This document shows, piece after piece, positions 6,397 through 10,067 of a DNA stretch of 10,067 bases (the first letter of the stretch is position 1; the number at the start of each line of letters is the position of its first letter). The position numbers and the translations under genes were made by a program. Origin of the DNA: an uncultured bacterium. Lineage in GTDB: Bacteria; Bacteroidota; Bacteroidia; Chitinophagales; CAIODY01. The notes below the pieces were generated by a model. That model did not search any database. It worked only from the letters and a program-made list of their open reading frames with translations, and was not told where the DNA came from. The DNA is taken from the NCBI GenBank assembly GCA_903871715.1, contig CAIQHW010000164.1, forward strand, positions 1-10,067, written 5' to 3'.

Positions 6397-6490
6397 TTTA
6401 ATACAGTTTTTGAGATTATAAATGAATGGCAAAGTAGCTGTTGGGATTTTAAAAATGCTACGTTAAAAACTCTATTCTTCTAAGAAATAA

Positions 6491-7543
6491 TTATTCTGTT
6501 TTTACAAAATTTAAAATCATTTCATTTAATTTTTCTTTGTCGTTTTTCTCAAATTCTATTTCGATGGGCAACACAAATAGGGATAAATTTTTAGCTGCAA
6601 ACCAATGCTGAAAAGGCTTTAAGCGCATGGCATCTTTTTCGGTAGTTACTAAATTAAATTCATTCCAATTTCTTTTTTCATTATTAATGGTTCGATAAAT
6701 CATTTCTAAATCGGTGGTGTAATAGCGATGATGGTCGGCAAAAGAAACGATGGCAACTTTTGGCGAAATGGTTTTTAAATATTTTTCAGGCACGGTGTTG
6801 TCGGCAATGCCGCTAATAAAAACAATTTCTTTTTGAGCATCGAAATTTGTTTCTCCAAAAAAATTAAATACAGTTCCATATTTTATTCTGCTAAAAAAAA
6901 TTGGCGCATCGCAGTATTGATGAATGTTTGCAGCGATTTTATTTTTTTCTTCCGAAGAAATAAAATCGGGGCATTTGCTTACAACTATTGCCTGCGCTCG
7001 ATTTGCGCCGCTTCTGAATTCGCGAAGCAAACCCATTGGCATCAAATAATCTTGGGTAAATAAAGCATCATAACGCGTAATTAAGAGGTTGAAACCTGCT
7101 TCCACAGCCCGATGCTGAAAAGCATCATCCAACAAAACCACATCAGTTTGTAGTGCATGTGCCAACAAAACGGCAATGCCCATCACTCTATTTTCTGCCA
7201 CTGCTACAGAAATATTTTGAAATTTTGAAAAATATTGCAACGGCTCATCGCCAATGTCATCAGCTGTTGAAGCGGCAGTGGCGAAAACGAAGCCAGCAGT
7301 TTTTCTTTTGTAGCCTCGGCTTAATGTGGCAGGAACTAAATTGTTTTGTTGCAATAATCGAATCAAATATTCTACATGGGGTGTTTTGCCTGTGCCGCCA
7401 GCACTAAGGTTTCCCACGCAAATTACTGGAAAATCGTAGCGAATAGAACCATAAATTTTTGTGCGATACAAAAAATTTCTAACCGCTACAATGCAGGCGT
7501 AGAGCAGTGCAAAAGGCGATAACAACAAGCGGAAGAAAGTCAT
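6491..7543 (-). CDS. lpxK: Tetraacyldisaccharide 4'-kinase LpxK
   Basis: A 350-residue inner-membrane-associated enzyme that phosphorylates the 4' position of the lipid A disaccharide, using ATP, to make lipid IVA. The N-terminus has a hydrophobic helix (about 5-25) for membrane attachment. The P-loop is AGGTGKTP (48-55). The family motifs LSRGYKR (74-80), GDEP (98-101), LLDDAFQHR (137-145), FADHH (268-272) and TTEKDAMRL follow in the expected order. The Asp of GDEP and a His of the DHH motif match the residues implicated in catalysis in LpxK of Aquifex. Length is normal for the family. It is read leftward from ATG 7543, divergent from the protease gene. Its presence shows that the host makes lipopolysaccharide. 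The FIST cluster follows on the same strand after 94 bases, but a functional link is not evident. Confidence 0.97.
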   Translation of the reverse strand: MTFFRLLLSPFALLYACIVAVRNFLYRTKIYGSIRYDFPVICVGNLSAGGTGKTPHVEYLIRLLQQNNLVPATLSRGYKRKTAGFVFATAASTADDIGDEPLQYFSKFQNISVAVAENRVMGIAVLLAHALQTDVVLLDDAFQHRAVEAGFNLLITRYDALFTQDYLMPMGLLREFRSGANRAQAIVVSKCPDFISSEEKNKIAANIHQYCDAPIFFSRIKYGTVFNFFGETNFDAQKEIVFISGIADNTVPEKYLKTISPKVAIVSFADHHRYYTTDLEMIYRTINNEKRNWNEFNLVTTEKDAMRLKPFQHWFAAKNLSLFVLPIEIEFEKNDKEKLNEMILNFVKTE

Positions 7544-7642
7544 TTGCGTAATTTAGAACCGCAAATTAAATCAGAATGTTGGTGATTGCTGAAAATACAA
7601 TTCACATTTTGTTTGCGATAAATAATTTGCGAAGCGGCTGCT

Positions 7643-7650
7643 TAATTTTG
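7643..7650 (+). promoter_or_regulatory. Candidate -7 promoter element for the prc-like gene
   Basis: TAATTTTG matches the Bacteroidota -7 consensus TAnnTTTG. It is 44 bases before the ATG at 7695 and predicts transcription from about 7657. TTTG copies upstream at 7612-7615 and 7626-7629 are at off-consensus distances (27 and 13 bases), so the -33 element is uncertain. Confidence 0.4.
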
Positions 7651-7719
7651 TAAGTTGCAACCCATTAAATCTCCATTTTATAAAACAAGTTGTTATGAAT
7701 AAATTTCGTTTCGTGGGGC

Positions 7720-9825
7720 ATGGCAGTGCTTATCACCATTGCGTTTGGCTTTGGCTATGCTGCTGAAAAACAAAATCCTGTAAAACAAAAAGCCATCATT
7801 TCGGCGGTGGCTGAATGTGTAAAAGCCGATCATTTTCAACCTCGAAATTTTGATGATGATTTTTCGACCGATGTATTCAATTTGTATTTGCAACGAATGG
7901 ATTACAACAAGAAATTCTTTTTGCAATCAGACATGGATGAATTGAAAAAATACAAGACGCAAATTGATGATGAAATCAATAATCCATCTACAGAGTTTTA
8001 TGAAGCGGTGATGAAAATTTTTAAACAACGAGTACACGATGTGGAAGGATTTTACAAGCAAATTTTAGCACAGCCATTTGATTTAACCATCAACGAAGAA
8101 ATTATTTTAGACGGCAAAAAATTGGTGTATGCTAAAAATATGGATGAGCTAAAAGACTCATGGCGTAAGGCTTTGAAGTATCAAGTTATGACACGAGTTT
8201 TTGAATTGAAAGAAACGCAAGACAAGCAAATTGAAAAGAAAGACACTTCTTTAAAGAAAATAAAAACCTTTGCCGAGTTGGAAGATGATGCCACAAAAAA
8301 GATTTTAAAATCGAATAATGATGTGTTTGAAAGATTAGATAAAACCGAAGACGACGATTACTTTTCGTTGTATGTAAATACTATTTGCAGTTGCTTGGAC
8401 CCACACACCGATTTCTTTCCACCAAAAGATAAAGAAAACTTTGACATCCGCATGAGTGGCAGGTTGGAAGGCATTGGCGCGACGCTTCAAGAAAAAGACG
8501 GCTTCATAAAAATTGCCAGTTTGGTGGTGGGTGGACCAGCTTGGAAACAAGGGAAAATGAAAGCAGAAGATTTGATTTTGAAAGCTGCTGAAAAAGATGA
8601 TAAAGATTTTTTTTCGTTGGAAGATGTTCGTGTAGATGAAGCCGTGAAGCACATTCGCGGCAAAAAAGGGACAGTTGTTCGTTTGTTTGTAAAACATGCA
8701 GATGGCAATACGGAAGAAATAGAAATCACTCGTGATGTAGTGGTAATGGAAGAAACTTTTGCAAAAAGTAGCATCATAGAATTTAAGGGCAAACACTTTG
8801 GATTGATTGATTTACCTGAATTCTACGCTGATTTTAATAATGCAGGAGGCAGAAGATGTGCGCCCGATATGCGCAAAGAAGTGGAAAAATTAAAAGCCGA
8901 AAATGTGGATGGCATCATCATTGATTTACGCAACAACACTGGTGGTTCGCTGAATGATGTAGTGGATATTGCCGGATTATTTATTAAAAGTGGACCAGTG
9001 GTGTTGGTAAAAAGCCGCGATGGTTTGCCACAAATGTATAATGATCGAGATGCAAACTTGGTGTACGATGGACCTTTGGCGATTATGGTGAATGAATATA
9101 GTGCCAGTGCATCCGAAATTTTGGCGGCTGCCATTCAAGATTATCATCGTGGAATCATCATTGGAAGCCCCACGACATTTGGCAAAGGAAGCGTTCAAAG
9201 ATTTTATGATTTGGATATGTACAATTTGGCTGCCTCTTCAGATGCCCGTCCGTTGGGCACTTTGAAGATGACGAACCAAAAGTTTTATCGCATAAATGGC
9301 GGTGCTACACAATTAAAAGGTGTGAGCAGCGATATTGTGTTACCAGATAATTTAGAATTCATTGATTATGGTGAGAAAAAGGAAGACCATCCGATGAAGT
9401 GGACACAGATTTCAGCTGCCGAATACACAGCATTCAAGAACAATTATGATGTAGATGATTTGAAAAAAATCAGCACTATACGATTGAAAAACAACGAGTA
9501 TTTTAATTCGGTGGAAAAAAATGCACTGCGATTAAAAAAGCAAATGGATGAAAATAAATCAAGCCTAAATTTTGAAAAATATGTGCAGCAACAAAAAGAA
9601 AATCGTGAACGTGCAAAAAAATTGGAGGAAATTGGAAAGACTGAATACTCTATCAGCTTGAGTTCTACGAAAGCTGATAGAGTATTGATAGATGCAGACA
9701 CCAATAAAATCAACAAAACAAAAGTGTGGTTTAAGGCTTTGAAAAAAGATGCTTATATTTTTGAAACCACCAACGTAATGTTTGATTTAATTAGCAATGG
9801 TGCGACTTCGAGCATGAAAAAATAA
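7720..9825 (+). CDS. Carboxy-terminal processing protease, Prc/Tsp type (S41)
   Basis: A 701-residue periplasmic tail-specific protease of the Prc type. Order of parts: N-terminal helical region (about 25-230), PDZ domain (about 240-340) that captures C-terminal tails, S41 protease core (about 350-500), and a C-terminal helical extension. The Ser-Lys dyad is visible: SASASE at 461-466 holds the Ser (probably Ser463) and FGKGSVQ holds Lys489, about 26 residues later. Such enzymes degrade or trim envelope proteins from their C-termini. From the ATG at 7720 the signal peptide has a hydrophobic core and a GYA/AEK cleavage site but no basic N-region. A better start, ATG 7695 with Lys-Phe-Arg, lies one base out of frame because of GGGG at 7715-7718. 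Removing one G would give a normal signal peptide and about 709 residues. Confidence 0.94.
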   Translation: MAVLITIAFGFGYAAEKQNPVKQKAIISAVAECVKADHFQPRNFDDDFSTDVFNLYLQRMDYNKKFFLQSDMDELKKYKTQIDDEINNPSTEFYEAVMKIFKQRVHDVEGFYKQILAQPFDLTINEEIILDGKKLVYAKNMDELKDSWRKALKYQVMTRVFELKETQDKQIEKKDTSLKKIKTFAELEDDATKKILKSNNDVFERLDKTEDDDYFSLYVNTICSCLDPHTDFFPPKDKENFDIRMSGRLEGIGATLQEKDGFIKIASLVVGGPAWKQGKMKAEDLILKAAEKDDKDFFSLEDVRVDEAVKHIRGKKGTVVRLFVKHADGNTEEIEITRDVVVMEETFAKSSIIEFKGKHFGLIDLPEFYADFNNAGGRRCAPDMRKEVEKLKAENVDGIIIDLRNNTGGSLNDVVDIAGLFIKSGPVVLVKSRDGLPQMYNDRDANLVYDGPLAIMVNEYSASASEILAAAIQDYHRGIIIGSPTTFGKGSVQRFYDLDMYNLAASSDARPLGTLKMTNQKFYRINGGATQLKGVSSDIVLPDNLEFIDYGEKKEDHPMKWTQISAAEYTAFKNNYDVDDLKKISTIRLKNNEYFNSVEKNALRLKKQMDENKSSLNFEKYVQQQKENRERAKKLEEIGKTEYSISLSSTKADRVLIDADTNKINKTKVWFKALKKDAYIFETTNVMFDLISNGATSSMKK
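9644..9686. repeat. Perfect 16-bp inverted repeat inside the prc-like gene
   Basis: AATACTCTATCAGCTT at 9644-9659 and AAGCTGATAGAGTATT at 9671-9686 are exact reverse complements around an 11-base loop (9660-9670). RNA from this region would fold into a strong hairpin within codons 642-656 of the C-terminal extension. No T-run follows, so it is not an ordinary terminator. Confidence 0.9.
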
Positions 9826-9851
9826 TTTAGCTTAAATAAATTTTCACACAA

Positions 9852-9888
9852 GATCCTACATGCTTTATGAAGATATAGGATTCTTTTT
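9852..9888 (+). terminator. Intrinsic terminator of the prc-like gene
   Basis: ATCCTA at 9853-9858 pairs with TAGGAT at 9876-9881, with an additional G-T pair outside (9852/9882), followed by TTTTT at 9884-9888. It lies 27 bases past the protease stop. The opposite strand has no matching T-run, so it probably serves the rightward transcript only. The 17-base loop is long. Confidence 0.65.
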
Positions 9889-9899
9889 GCTTAATTTTT

Positions 9900-10067
9900 T
9901 CAAATTTTCCCCAATGCTTTTAATTCAACATTTTCAATCGTATTTTTTTCATTGCCGTGCAAAGCTATATGCAGCATGGCTTTAGCTAATTGAATGGAGT
10001 TGATGACAAAGTTTGGTGTTATCAATTCAAACAATGGAAAAAATGGAATCATTAATTTATTGGAAAA
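9900..10067 (-). CDS. Partial gene entering from the right: possible NAD(P)-dependent epimerase/short-chain reductase C-terminus
   Basis: The last 55 codons of a leftward gene, open to the window edge and ending in TGA at 9902-9900. Near the visible start it reads PFFPLFELITPNFVINS, then IQLAKAMLHIALHG and ENVELKALGKI at the end. The pattern of a proline-rich loop, 'x-LAKAMLxIALHG' helix and a final ENxxLKxLG strand resembles the C-termini of small NAD(P)-dependent epimerase/dehydratase-like proteins, in which a Leu-Gly/Ala-x-Ala-Met helix and an '-EN-x-I' strand close the fold. The cofactor-binding N-terminus is outside the window, so the assignment is tentative. It converges on the protease gene. 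It is the only gene here ending in TGA; a TAA follows two codons later in the same frame. Confidence 0.5.
   Translation of the reverse strand, partial: FSNKLMIPFFPLFELITPNFVINSIQLAKAMLHIALHGNEKNTIENVELKALGKI

Noticed and set aside
6434..6461. GTAGC/GCTAC inverted repeat between lpxK and the FIST gene as a terminator or operator
   Set aside because: The stem is only 5 bp with an 18-base loop and no T-run follows on the minus strand.
8335..8796. Long minus-strand reading frame opposite the protease gene
   Set aside because: It is antisense to a well-conserved protease region (residues about 206-359, including most of the PDZ domain) and has no family resemblance.

Overview
The window looks like chromosome of a Gram-negative Bacteroidota bacterium, possibly Chitinophagales-like. 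It is AT-rich with almost no Shine-Dalgarno sites. Several -7-like TAnnTTTG octamers, the Bacteroidota sigma-ABfrM consensus, stand ahead of genes. It carries a lipid A kinase (LpxK) and a long Prc-type processing protease. Nothing points to a phage or integrated element.

Layout, left to right. Positions 1-315 hold no convincing gene, but contain 18 perfect copies of TGTGC and AT-rich inverted repeats. A doxX-usp pair runs leftward (1230-316). A divergent pair runs rightward (1366-2083): a two-helix Holin-X/YqjE-like membrane protein and an overlapping coiled-coil protein. Next is a leftward signalling cluster, 6396-2080, read in the order FIST sensor, three-PAS histidine kinase, receiver protein, second receiver protein, Hpt protein. 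lpxK lies just upstream of it on the same strand. A divergent Prc/Tsp-type S41 protease runs rightward (7720-9825, probably from 7695), ends in a hairpin terminator, and faces the 3' end of a gene that enters from the right edge.

The centrepiece is the FIST-kinase-receiver-receiver-Hpt cluster. It contains every module of a multistep His-Asp-His-Asp phosphorelay as separate small proteins, next to a candidate small-ligand sensor. By analogy with FIST proteins of the NosP type, encoded beside histidine kinases, the FIST protein may bind a ligand and control the kinase. Phosphate could then pass from kinase His to receiver Asp, Hpt His and second receiver Asp. No DNA-binding or enzymatic output domain is present, so the output is elsewhere.

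Three reading-frame anomalies stand out. The kinase is split by one in-frame TGA where PAS domains normally have Trp. The Hpt domain begins upstream of any normal start in its frame, while an ATG in another frame sits 4 bases after the preceding stop. The protease signal peptide becomes complete only if one G is removed from a GGGG run. These may be sequencing errors, real lesions or recoding. A perfect 16-bp inverted repeat inside the protease gene is a further unexplained structure.
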